64,000 nucleotides of DNA, taken from the NCBI GenBank assembly GCA_019843655.1, contig JACDQD010000011.1, positions 8,164,604-8,228,603 of the forward strand. Direction: 5' to 3'. A program made the position numbers and the translations under genes. This document shows, in pieces, positions 34,930-46,290 of this stretch. This stretch comes from Lethocerus indicus (taxonomy: Eukaryota; Arthropoda; Insecta; Hemiptera; Belostomatidae). Under the pieces are notes generated by a model, which was not told the DNA's origin, ran no database searches, and saw only the letters and a list, made by a program, of their open reading frames with translations. How positions within the stretch are numbered: the first letter of the stretch is position 1; each line of letters starts with the position of its first letter.

Positions 34930-35060
34930 TCGGGAGAAACGAGGCTGGACGGAGCAAGGACAGGGGTTCGAATCCCGGGTTCAATAGCTAGAGCGTTGTC
35001 ACAACAGAGTGGCCGTTGCGCAACAAAGGCTCTCTGCGGCGTAGTGGGGCTCGCCAACAG
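34930..35060 (-). repeat. Possible tRNA-derived SINE head
   Basis: On the minus strand TTGCGCAACGG (35013-35023) matches the pol III A box at 10 of 11 positions and GATTCGAACCC (34964-34974) the B box at 9 of 11, 38 bases apart. No cloverleaf acceptor pairing was found, so it is not an intact tRNA gene. No second copy was seen. Confidence 0.35.
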
Positions 35061-37162
35061 TACAATGTACCCCGGGACGATTAAATCAGCCATTGTGCCG
35101 TCCTTACTGCCATTATATAAAAACATTTTACCGTATACATAAACATCTATTCAAATAACCCATTTCACTAATTGACCCCGAAGCAGTTGTCCCCCCCTGT
35201 GCCGTTACTGCTTATAATATATATGAATTTATAATAAGTCTCTACAGAGGTCATAGGCAATTAAAGAACAATAAGGGATATCGGAAGCATTGTGGATATA
35301 CTTCGCGGTTGTAGCGATCTTAAGCAACCGTGGTGGGGTGGGGGTCCTCTCTTAGGGTTTTCAGAATCCTATCCAACAATTATTCATCACAAAAAACAAA
35401 TTTTGCAATCTTCAGGATAAAACATCAATCTACGTTAACAAATACAAATTATTGTGTTATACAAAATATTGGACACGGAAAAGTCAGGAAATCAGGAAAA
35501 TCGCTGTTTTTTGTCTTTCCAACAATTACGCTATGAATTGATACATACTTTCAGAGAAAAACAGCGTATCAATAGCGCTTTCAATCTCGAGTCTATGTCC
35601 GCAACTTACACATGAAACTGCACAACACTGTCTAAACTACACAGGAGGCACAACGATTCTATTTCATAGTACAATAAAAAAGTTTTTCATCATTCATATT
35701 TTACGGTGTACAGCCGGCATAAATGAAAGGCCGGCAGAAAACATCCTTGTACTGGTATGGGGCCGGTCGCTGTATAAAAACGCTGCTATAAATTCATAGT
35801 AAACATCGGAACGTATAAATGCCAGCTGTACGACTGGTTGCCCTAGATTCACTACATCCGCGTTTCATTACACAAGTTTATGACTCATTCGATATCGACT
35901 AAAGTTCACTAGACTAAGTATACAACTGATGAAAGTTGGGAACGCAGCGGTTCGGAATATTATAACCCCTTCGAATAGTTTCTACGTGCAAATATTGAGT
36001 TCATGATCAATTTTCAGCGAGAATATTCTTTGTCTTTGAAATTTGAAAAAAAACATTTTTTTCTTGGTCCTGGACCAAACAACGGTTCCTAGTTTTACTG
36101 CACTTTTAGGAATGTCCCTTTTTATATATATTTCTAAATTTGTACTGATACAAACTGTATATTTTTTAAACAATGATGATAAAATTTACATTGCGTTTAA
36201 CAACGGTCAGCATTCCTTAAAGTAGGTCAAAATACTCTGTTATGCACACACAATTTGTAGATGCACGTAAACATTTACGACTGGCATTAACCATTTAAAA
36301 AGAAATTTATCTCTGTTTATACTGGAATAAAGTGATTAACTAATGAATTAATCGAGGTTTAAGACTCAAATTTAGACAACGAATGGATACTGAAAATACC
36401 AACAGTTGACATCTAATAAAAAGAATGTTAGGGCTTTTGTGACTTTTTTTAGAATGATGAAAAACCTGGATTGCAAATTACTATATATTCATTTTACATG
36501 ATAATGATACATGAATATTATAGATTCGTCTGTCACAAACATTTCCGGTGATAAATTTTGAGACATATAATGTTTATTCATATATTCTAAATTACGCTTT
36601 CTTTATATTGAATTAATCGTTCCTATATTTCTTTCACTTTTCAGGCAGTTTTAGCGTCGAATAATAATAAAAGAGGACGGCGTTGATGATAATTGAAGGG
36701 TAGGGCAATAATTAATTAAGTTTCTAGGCAACTTCGTGCCCCAGAAGTGCTCGCTAAGCGTGACTAGAGACCCCCTCCTGAAACCGGGTTTAGCAACGGT
36801 AGGCTGACGGCGGTCCCCGAATCAATAGAAGCCCTATCACTGAGGGCCGATCGCGGACCCGCGCCTCTCACGAATCCCGCACGCAACGGCCCATCCAATC
36901 CTTTCGAATTATCAATTGTGCGGGATAACAGTCTCGTTGCCATCGATCCGAAAACAAGTGAATGTCTTTTAAAAGGGTCGGCCCTATCAGCCGGCAACTA
37001 TCGAAATCAACCCGTATCGTTGGTCCAGTTTGGGCCCAACACAACAAAGAAATAAACACGAGTGAACAATAACTGTAAAATCCAACTGACTGCCAAAAAA
37101 TACTCATATATTTGTAATCGGCTGCTGTGCAGTCGTAAAAATAGTCATAAAATGGGCTGACA

Positions 37163-37383
37163 ACCGTAGATTTCGTGTGTTTCTGCCTCCTCTCGCTGGT
37201 TTGGTCTTTTGCTAGACCGGTTTCGGCTGATCGCCATCTTCAGTAGCTTTTGGCACTTTGGACGTTTCTTGGACACCCTCACCGCACTGTCACTGTCACT
37301 TGTACTGTGGTGGTTGTCTGTTTGTCGTGTGTCTATATACGTGTCTTGTTATTGTGTTTTTGGGGAAACACGAAATCTACGGT
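37163..37383 (-). mobile_element. Foldback element with 16-bp inverted ends carrying a hammerhead-like block
   Basis: ACCGTAGATTTCGTGT (37163-37178) is exactly inverted at 37368-37383. Inside, on the minus strand, lies the 37-nt hammerhead-like block at 37211-37247 followed by the family's AAAAGACCAAACCAGCGAGA motif. The right flank (AATCCAACCCCTCGC) recurs beside other copies, so the full unit probably extends past the inverted repeats. No coding capacity. Confidence 0.7.
37211..37247 (-). ncRNA. Hammerhead-ribozyme-like block, best-preserved copy
   Basis: Read on the minus strand: GCTA, CTGAAGA, T, GGC-GATCA-GCC, GAAA, CCGGTC, TAGC. GCTA/TAGC can pair as helix I, GGC/GCC as helix II, CTGANGA and GAAA are the invariant core, and GTC is a valid cleavage triplet. 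Helix III would be the self-complementary ACCGGT, so folding would need two molecules. One unpaired T precedes helix II, unlike the canonical core. Activity is not shown. Confidence 0.45.
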
Positions 37384-37953
37384 AGGTAATCCAACCCCTC
37401 GCAAACTACAAAACAGTTATTCTAAACTATGGATTGACAATATTTGAAGGCATTTGCAATGTGACCCGCGACAGTTGGGCACATAATCACTCGTACTATG
37501 TACTGTAATGACACTGCCATTAATGTTAGGATAGGTTTTAGCGTTTAACCATGAGAAAATGTTCGGGGTCGTAAAATTCAACACGAATAAAGTACCAGTA
37601 AAATAGGGAAATTAAATTAAATTAATCGAAGTTTGCATTCATTTCTAAAAATATATTTATAATGCCTAAATTCCGGTAAAAGGCAAGCGAACATAGTGAC
37701 GAAAGACTGTACGTTCAATTTAAGTCTCTGACTTTCGATAATGGCTGATATTGGCGCCGCAGAAGAAACACACATTGTACACACAGTGTGCACAATATTG
37801 CCCTTTGTTCCTCCTCTCTTCGCTCCTACGTTCAGAAACTCTCCGAAGCAATAGGAAAGATCGGATCTCAATTACACTCCAGAGAGATGACTCGGCCCCA
37901 ACAACTCCACTACCGAGAAGCGGTTACGCGGTCTTCCCCCGACGCGGCTCTCT

Positions 37954-37955
<2 letters not shown>

Positions 37956-38022
<67 letters not shown>
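37956..38022. repeat. (CT)n microsatellite
   Basis: Uninterrupted CT tract of about 67 bp. Confidence 0.95.
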
Positions 38023-38023
<1 letters not shown>

Positions 38024-39800
38024 AGGGGGTCACGACCTCGGCCGTCCGCTATTATATTATACGCAATAAGAGTTCTGAGTCCGTCATTAACCGGTGAGCG
38101 TTCCCATGACGGCGTCGGGCATAGCGGATCCGCACAGGAACGGGCGCACTTACCGGGGGGATCAGCCTGTATACGGCTTCATTCCTATCCGACAATATTT
38201 TCGTAGCAGAAATTAAATTCTGCAAACTTCAGGAAAAAACGATCGTGCGGGCAGTAGCGAATCCGCTAAATTTACCAATATTCTGCAATGGCTTTTCAAG
38301 GATTTACTCAGAAATCGTTTTGAAAACGCTCAGGTTCAAGAATTCTCCTGAACGGAGTACGTGTGATTCACACATACTGGACATTCAGAACTCTCGACTC
38401 TGCTTTTACGGAACAATGTTTTCCGAAATTTTGCAATGTTCATGATAAAACGAGCACGTGGGGGGTATCGAGAACCTCAGGAACGGGCAGAACAGGAGAG
38501 CTTTCAGAACTATCGATTTGCATTCAACAATTTCTTGACTTCCAGGATTTACGCCGAATTAATTTCTGAAATGCTCGCTGTCACGGAGTGGGATTCAAGA
38601 ATTCTCCCTCGTGTAGATTGCGAAATCAGTCACTCGAAAAGTATACATACTTGAATTAGATAAATATATCGAGCACCCGCCTGCCCGAATTACCCGATGG
38701 ATCGTGCAGATACGAATAATCAATATGCAACGTATAATAGTTTTGGACTATATATCGTGCTTGATGGATTGAGGACATGCAATCTTAGACAACCTCCTAT
38801 ATGCACTGGATTCTGCTTAATTGCCAGAGGCAACAAATTATCTCTGCACAAATTATGCGAACGGCACGTATTTAAGAAAGGAACAATCGGCAGAAACAAA
38901 AACACTTCCCTGAGAAACAATTTAATTTTTACCTCAGATTAATAATTCCCGTTACGCAATGGATCCGATTCGTTTCGAAAAATGGAACAGTGATACACTC
39001 GGCAGTTGAAATTCAAAATCTATACTATACGAATATTCTAACTTGAACTATAAATAAATGTATTCCAGGTGTATCAGAATGTGCACAGAACTGTTAAATT
39101 TCCGCTTGTCGGTCGTGGTAGCAACACCGCTTTTCGATTTAGTGAAACGGAAAAGCCCGTTGAAGCCGTTAGGGGTCAGCACCCAGGTTCAGGTGCACAC
39201 TTAGGACAAGTCGCGAAGTCCGTTTACTCAGTTTAAATTCTATTTCAACAATTTTATTTAGTTCCGAGAATAACCAGGAATATAATTCTATTAACGAGTG
39301 CCCGATAACGAATGTAGTTATACAGAGGGCAACGTTTTGAATACAAAGAGTTCAATTTCATATGATCGAAATGAAAAACGTATTCGGAAAATATTTGACC
39401 GCTCTCTCCATCTTGTTTGAGTACGACCGAGCATTTTCTTTGATATGCCGCTAGATACGGCAACTTTCGAAAATGGCACCCCTGAAATTTTCCACTTGCG
39501 AAATTCGGAACTAGCGCCCGAAGTGCGATTCCGCAACGAGGTGAAACCGCGAGCAGTCGCTTTCGCCGCGACACAAAGCCCGTTATAATTATTCATAACG
39601 TTGCATCGGGTTTATTGATACGTTTCGTTAGAAGCGACTGATATTTAGTCGCCCTAAGTCCCGCAAGTCGTTTTAAGCGAATTCACAGCACTGGTTCTTC
39701 TTTATTTCAATCATAGTCTTCGTCACTTATGCTGGTCCCGTTGCCATACACGTTTGTTCCTCCATTCTCTGTTAATACCTGGGTATATTATTAACCGAAT

Positions 39801-39834
39801 GCTACTGACGATGGTGATAATCGAAAATTGATAC
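39801..39834 (+). repeat. Hammerhead-like block, copy with GGT/ATC helix II
   Basis: GCTA, CTGACGA, T, GGT-GATA-ATC, GAAA, ATTGATA. The core is intact and helix II pairs through different bases (G-C, G-T, T-A); the 3' strand of helix I is lost. The loop is one base shorter than in other copies. Confidence 0.35.
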
Positions 39835-40179
39835 AGGAGGAAATTTTGCTCGGTATCCATAGCCCGATTTGGTCAAACACTAAACCAATATTAGACCGCT
39901 TTAAAGATCAACAGAAGATTTGGCCCCGTCGGAACTTGTGCTTGTTTCTCAATTGGACGAACAAAAGAAGGGGAAGGTTATATCGCGCAGGATCGGAATG
40001 CTTTTGTACAGCGGCGGGCGGAAACCGAACCGATTCGGCCTCGAATAAATATTTCCGATTCTATCTGCGGCCCGGTCTGCATACGAAATCGCTCAGTACG
40101 GCTTTTAGCAATCGAGACATGGAAACAGCGAACGGCTTGGAGGCAGCGATGACGCACGATGAGGAAACTGCTCGGAGTT

Positions 40180-40217
40180 TTGTGTGTGTTGTGTGTGTGT
40201 GTGTGTGTGTGTGTGTG
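40180..40217. repeat. (GT)n microsatellite
   Basis: GT tract with one TT interruption. Confidence 0.9.
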
Positions 40218-40740
40218 GGAGGCCGCCGACCCAGCCATCTGCCCAGTGTCCAATAACCGGTCCCAAGGTGTAAACCGATCCGGATTTTCCTCCCCGTCCC
40301 CGGTTATTAAATACCGAATTCATGAATCGGGAGTTCATTGTAGCCATCCTGTCCTGGAGACGACGACTACCCGTTATTCCGATGAGATTAAAAAAAACAT
40401 AAGGACACATTCATTCCTCAGTTCCGGAATCTAAACGCTTATCCCTACAATAAACTGTTCCTTTTGGTCCCGGTACCACTGTACTGTCACAGATTATTAT
40501 AACGTACATCGCATTCCTTTTAATACCGAAATGGAATGAACATATTGACAGAATGCTGTAGTACTGACGGAATAAAAAATGTGAAACAGAGGCACAGAAT
40601 AGCAATAAAAAAAGGCAGGTATAAACTCACAAAAGTAATGCTACTCTTGAAGCATAGTAAGACAGTTTTGGTTTTATGATAGGCAGTAACAGTGTCGACA
40701 ACTTAAGCCTTTGAATGCCTTACTAATCAATTGATGGAAC

Positions 40741-40777
40741 GCTACTGAAGGTGGCCAGAAGTCGAAACCGATATAGC
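40741..40777 (+). ncRNA. Hammerhead-like block, copy with ATA triplet
   Basis: GCTA, CTGAAGG, T, GGC-CAGAA-GTC, GAAA, CCGATA, TAGC: the same 37-nt spacing. Helix I is kept, helix II has one G-T wobble, and ATA still fits the NUH rule. The core has A to G at its last position, which should weaken activity. Confidence 0.35.
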
Positions 40778-41047
40778 ACAAGACCTTTTCCTAATTTTTT
40801 TATGAGTTGACCTACGCTATTTTCTAACCTCGTCTATAGTCCGTTTAGGGCTAAAAAAAACTCTACTTTCAACCGGACAGGGAACGTCCTCTAAAGCGAA
40901 TTTCAAGGATTGTATACTGAGAGAAAAATCTAAAAGTTACTTTCATAAACAAGGTGGCCAGGTAATAAAAATAGAGTACCACTGGGAGGAATGCCGGCCT
41001 GGGAATACCGAAGGGAGCGGTGAATAGGTGTCCATTCGAACAATGGA

Positions 41048-41048
<1 letters not shown>

Positions 41049-41095
<47 letters not shown>
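41049..41095. repeat. (TA)n microsatellite
   Basis: Uninterrupted TA tract of about 47 bp. Confidence 0.95.
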
Positions 41096-41097
<2 letters not shown>

Positions 41098-41429
41098 GCA
41101 CTGATCTAAAAGGCAATTTAAGCGACGGAGCGGCGCCCAAGGTTTACTTCGCCGGCGGAAGGAAAGGCCGGAAATAATTATATATTAAATTTATAATTGA
41201 ACTCAACAATTTACAATTCAATGCAATAAAAAAAGCAAAAAGAACTATTGGAACAACAAAAAGATTCCTATTCCTAAGAATCATTTCTAATTTTTATATA
41301 TCTTTTGTCTTTCACAACTGATCACAGTTTTAGACGTGGGAAAATTTTATTTATTCCCTTTTTTCTTATTTTCAGTTGCAGGGAGAGTGGAGACATGACA
41401 AATATGGCCAAATACCTGCTGATGAGAAA

Positions 41430-41466
41430 TGTGCTGACGTTGGTGAACAACCGAAATCGGTCTAGC
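41430..41466 (+). repeat. Hammerhead-like block, copy with GGT/ACC helix II
   Basis: TGTG, CTGACGT, T, GGT-GAACA-ACC, GAAA, TCGGTC, TAGC. The third helix II pair is T-A instead of C-G, a compensated double change relative to the copy at 37211. The 5' half of helix I is lost. The family motif GGCCAAACCAGCGAGA follows directly. Confidence 0.45.
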
Positions 41467-43853
41467 GAAAGGCCAAACCAGCGAGACATAACATGTTATG
41501 TAACAGAAGGATCCAAGTAGTATAACATACGAGTAATAATCATACGAGACTTATATGTTCCATAAACTAATCGTCTAATCGTTCTCTTGGTTCATTTTCA
41601 AAAGGCCCACTGACCCGAAGTCGGTAGGGATTCGAGTTTCTTGAACTGAAAACAGGCGTTTATCTTAAGTGCGACTCGGCAAGTCCCAGGCGAAGTGTTT
41701 ATTATTCATTTCAGATTACCGCCATGCCGGTTGCTTTAAGCTGTAATTAATTCGCCAATCAGCATACGACCACGCGGCACTGTAATTATTTCCTTGCACC
41801 GGTGGCCAACACTTACTCGGCTCTAGTCTGAATCGCTCGGCGCAAATTGGCCCCAAAGAAAAATCAAGTACAGGCCAAGTGTGCCATTCTGGGCTAATTA
41901 GAAAAACGGAATGTTCATACTGAGACAACTAGAAAAAGCCTATAATAGCTAACGTAAGGTGAACTGGCGGCCGAGGTATGGAATTGAGAATTTGTAATTA
42001 ATTTATTGTTTTTAATTTAAATAATATCAGGTTAAGTTTAAGCCGGGGAATGAGAAATTTTAATTCTGTCTAGGCAAGTTGAACAACTAGCTAATAAATA
42101 ATATCTTAATTTCAACTCTCAAATGATCCTTTATAAACATCAATGCACATACATATACAATGTAACCCACAACATAACCTCAAAAAATTATGCCAGGTTG
42201 TTTTAAAATTGGGTCGACATCGCAGAATAAAGACTGAACGTAATCATAAACAAAACGGTGGCGTGCTGAGGTTTCTTAAATAGCGAGAAAGGTACGGCGA
42301 TCCAAGGGCCCAATTGTAAAGCCGTTTCGGGAGCCCGTTGTAGCAACGGCCTCCATTCTTCAAGGGAACATCTTGGATACGGCCTCAAACACGTCTGACA
42401 GACGCGACCTTAGGTCAAAAGAAGGAAGCTATTGTCGTCGTAAATAAACTGGCTGCATTTTGATTCCGCTCGGCGTTCAAGACACGAAGGTTCCGTATTT
42501 AAAATAGACCGTATTGTCCTATTAACTAAAATCAAAGTATCAAGCTGTAAATTGCTTCGGCCACTTCTGCACACATATGACCGCGTTCAGGTTTCGTTTG
42601 AACGAAGTTTAATCTAATAAACTTGATAGACTAGTCCGAAAATTTCAAAACTTTACTGTCAGGTATTAGAATATAAAATCAGAAAGGTCTGCGGGAATAA
42701 ATATGAACAAATTATTATTCTAAATTTAATTAAAAATTTTCGAGTAATTCTGAAAAAATTAGCCAACCATAGCGTCCGACCTCCGCAAGGACAACGAAAT
42801 GATCTATTCTTCTGATCAGGATAAAATTTTATTGGAAGTTGGAATGAATTAACATCGCCGCTCGGTAAAAAAAAGACCTAGTGCTCGGCAAACCGTAACT
42901 TCTCTGATTTCTGGCAAAATGCTTTCTTCCGAACAGGAATAAAGAAGATTACAGAAAGTGGGCATAAGTGCGGTCAAAGGAACCAAAACGGACATGTAAG
43001 AAAAACAAAGCTATTGTTTTAATAAAAATTATATAAACAAAATTTCTTTCCGGAAATTCTCACTTGATGTACCCAACCGCACAGTTCACAACGAAAGTCC
43101 CGTTCTTCCACGAAATAACAGAAATTCGATATAAATCCATCGATCTATTGGAACCGTCCCGTCATTCCAATGCTTTTAATTCAACAGCTTTCCTCGAACC
43201 TTCCAGAAAATGGCCACTTGCCAAGTGCAGGTGCAAGAGTACCATCACTGCCTCATTCAATAGTTCAATCGGTCGTCATCAAAAGCGCAATGTCGCAAAA
43301 TATAAAATCCTTGTTGCGACTTACTTAAAATAAAAGGGGAAAAAACTTCGTACGAAGCTTCGTGAAGGCGCCAATATCGATTCATTTATATCTATCGCTC
43401 AATCCGCAATGAAAAAAAAATAACCTCCCTAGAAACGTCCTTCGTTGATTTCTATTTCTGAGTTGCATAACTATAATAGGAAGTAACTTTTCCAACAGGG
43501 AACCCTGTCATGGTCTTCCAGTCAACGCGACCACGTGTTTCGTGATTATACTTACAAATATACGCTTCACGTCCGCACATTTCCAGTTTAAAATACAAGG
43601 CGACAACGGCGTTATAAAATAGGGCATACATTTATATTCGGTATACCACAGGACCCTAATGAGAGTTCAAGGTTGAGTAATTTTCTCCATTTACAACAAT
43701 GTGAATGTAAGTAAATTATAAACGCATTTCACTTTCGTACAAAGCCAATAATTTAACTTCACAACACAGAATTTTATCGGTGTGCAATATGAATGAACTG
43801 GAAAGTATTTTCTAGACACCTTAATTTCTAAAATAGAAGAATAGTTTGTACTC

Positions 43854-43895
43854 ACGCACTCTCCCAACTTAGGCGGTAAAATAAATGGCTCACTC
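43854..43895 (-). CDS. Possible 42-nt exon or exon fragment (VSEPFILPPKLGEC)
   Basis: A good acceptor (TTTCTTTTTCTTTCAG) and a good donor (GTGAGTAC) bracket 14 open codons, phase 0-0. Because crb visible exon 1 needs a phase-1 partner, this cannot splice directly to it. PPKLGE and the post-acceptor VS also occur in crb exon 28 (16778-16971), so it may be a degraded partial copy of that exon. A six-residue match can also arise by chance over this much sequence. Confidence 0.25.
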
Positions 43896-45339
43896 ACCTG
43901 AAAGAAAAAGAAACGTTTATTGCTTCAATTTGAATTTCAAAAGTACAACACACAGTTTAAGATATTTATGGGTCGGGTTTCCTGGCTGCTTGTTTGGTCG
44001 TGGACCAGATATCTAGAATTCCAACCGCCGCCAGTACCGCAATCCCGTTCAGAATATCGTACAGTGCTTATGCACGATTGAGAGGGGACAGAAAGTGATG
44101 ATATTCCCAACCCTCCAAACCCTAAATTGATGATAATTAATTGATAATTACACTCAACGAAATTATAATTATGGGACAAACTGTAAGACAAACCCAGAAA
44201 AAGTAGACCCTACGTTAATAAATTGAAAAGGAATTCTATTATAATAATTTTATTTTAAAAACTTCCTCGCACGATTTTATCTTGTTTTTTATGGTCTTAG
44301 TTTCGGTGCTTGGTTAAGGAGCTTTAGGATGAAGATGAAGCACCCTGTCAGAACTATTACATTCTTACAGAATCAATACAGTATACACTATTCAGTATCA
44401 GTTTTGAATTTATAACAATGCTTTACAATTAACAATTTTATTGACGAAATACTGCTTCGTGTATAGAATATTCCCAGATAACAGAGTGAAATTTGCCTAG
44501 AAAACCCAGAATACAATCTTCCGAACGTAACGTGACTGAGCGGAAACAGTTGGCCGATGAAAAAGAAAATTGTCATTTTCGTTTTGACCGCTAAACCGGG
44601 GTCCGACGAAAGGTATGCGACGGCCCAACGTGAACGGGCGATAAACGCGACCAATTATGCAACCTCTAAGAGCCGCGTCTAAGACAATGCCGTGGACGTG
44701 ACACGTCTTCACGTTGAAAGGGGTAAGACAAAATCCCGTCCACTAATTATATAAGTCCCATACCGCGACCGGAATAGAACTGGAACCGCCCGACTCACGT
44801 TATCGCTAATTGCTAAACCGAGGATAAAAACGGAAAAGCGTTACATCAGTTTTATACCGCCATTCAATTATGAAAAAAGCACGTCGGGTCATTAAGTGGC
44901 CGTGCAACAATTTTTAGAAGCGAATTGAGAATTTCAATTCAATGCTTTCGTCCAGTTCGCTTTCTACATTATGTCGGAGAAAATAATTTTAAAATGTAAA
45001 TAAAATTACAGCATTATTTAAGATCATTAATATTGTATTGTAGTGTTTGTATTATTAATTTAATAAGCAATTATTAGAAATATCCACGAATTCATATAAA
45101 TACTATCATGTTATAATTTATAGTGTGTATAATTATTCTGCAAAGGGAAAACAGGTCTTTCTCAATTCGATTATTGAAGTAATAGTAGTAGATATAGTAG
45201 CATTGTAGTGTCATGCTTCGACTATATAAGGAACAAAGAAATTCGGGCGTTTGATATTTTTTTTTAAGTCGTTGAATCGTTTTCATTCTATAATTAGAAC
45301 AAAATAGTTTGGCACGACTGTTACGTTGTCTGTGAGGGT

Positions 45340-45425
45340 TTGGAATAGCGTAGTGCAGTCTATCTTCGGTATCCTCCTCTCTTTTGCCATAGCAAAAGGC
45401 CAAACCAGCGACAGGAGTCAGAATA
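45340..45425 (+). repeat. Degenerate copy of the same repeat family
   Basis: GGTTTGGAATAGCGTAG resembles the family's flank and AAAGGCCAAACCAGCGACAG its 3' half. The hammerhead-like block itself is not recognisable. Confidence 0.35.
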
Positions 45426-45756
45426 ACGAATAAATGATATTAGTATGTACGTCAATTATGGTAGAAGTGAACCGAGTATTTCTGAGAGAAAACAGCAGCA
45501 ATGCTGAATTTTACCCCCCGGTTAAGTTTACCTTAACAGGTAAAGCCCGTTAAAAGCCCGGCAACGTCCGTTTCTCGTACGGAGTCCGAGTTTATAGCCG
45601 GAGTAACGGAATACTAAACGGCCGGTATAAAAACGGAAGTTCAGGAGACGTTAGGTCCTAAGAAAGCCACACGGCTGCCGGCGGCGCAGTCAACGCTCGG
45701 TTACGCGCTGTCCCGCCTACAGTTTCGTTATTGGCCTTGTTACAAGCTAACTTATT

Positions 45757-46290
45757 GTTGTGGACAGCAAGGCGCAGACGTGCTACTCGTCCACCAATAT
45801 CCCTATTCGAAACACCATTCTACCAACGGCAGATAAGGTAAAATACCCGGGGGGCCTCTATATAGACAAAAGACTTGAAGTTAACAGACGATACGAGTTA
45901 CTGCATAGATTACTAGACAACAGATCAAAATTAAGCTTAAACAACAAATTATTATTGTACGACACTATACTTAAACCGATCTGGACGTACGGACTCGAAC
46001 TGTGGGGTTCGGTAAAATCCGACAAATATCCACAAAATCCAAATCTTACAGTTGAAAATATTAAGGACAATAACCTACGCGCCCTACAATGTCTCCAACC
46101 TCACCCAACACACAGATCTTGGAGTTCCTTTTGTCCGAGACCTTGCCATACAAAGAAATTTCCACTCACGACTCAACCTTAATCCACTAGTCCAAACCCT
46201 ACAATCTCCCGACATCCCAAACGTTCCTTACAGACGCCTGAAAAGGAAGTGGCCACGCGACCTAAATGTTTAAAAATAAAAAAGTGCTTA
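45757..46290 (+). pseudogene. Jockey-clade non-LTR retrotransposon fragment, reverse-transcriptase C-terminal region, frameshifted
   Basis: One frame (45760-46182) contains ADKVKYPGGLYIDKRL, SKLSLNNKLLLYDTILKPIW and TYGLELWG, which match the thumb and connection region after the catalytic core of Jockey-type reverse transcriptases. The second frame (46052-46273) continues with APYNVSNLTQHTDLGVPFVR, then LNPLVQTL and RRLKRKWPRDL, the usual end of these ORFs. The switch of frame around 46080-46130 shows at least one frameshift. No catalytic domain or endonuclease is present: it is 5'-truncated, as is normal for dead LINE copies. Downstream A-rich sequence may be its 3' UTR. Confidence 0.8.

Larger units (their letters stand above)
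29098..43853. other. Region upstream of the first visible crb exon, no confident exon
   Basis: Probably a long 5' intron of crb. Open frames are short or lie in GC-rich patches (30230-31030, 32320-32760) without family resemblance. It holds the SINE-like, foldback and microsatellite features listed separately. Confidence 0.5.

Noticed and set aside
34961..34980. GGGTTCGAATCCC read as the T arm of a plus-strand tRNA gene.
   Set aside because: No matching D arm or acceptor stem upstream on the plus strand; the palindromic motif fits better as the B box of a minus-strand SINE-like sequence.
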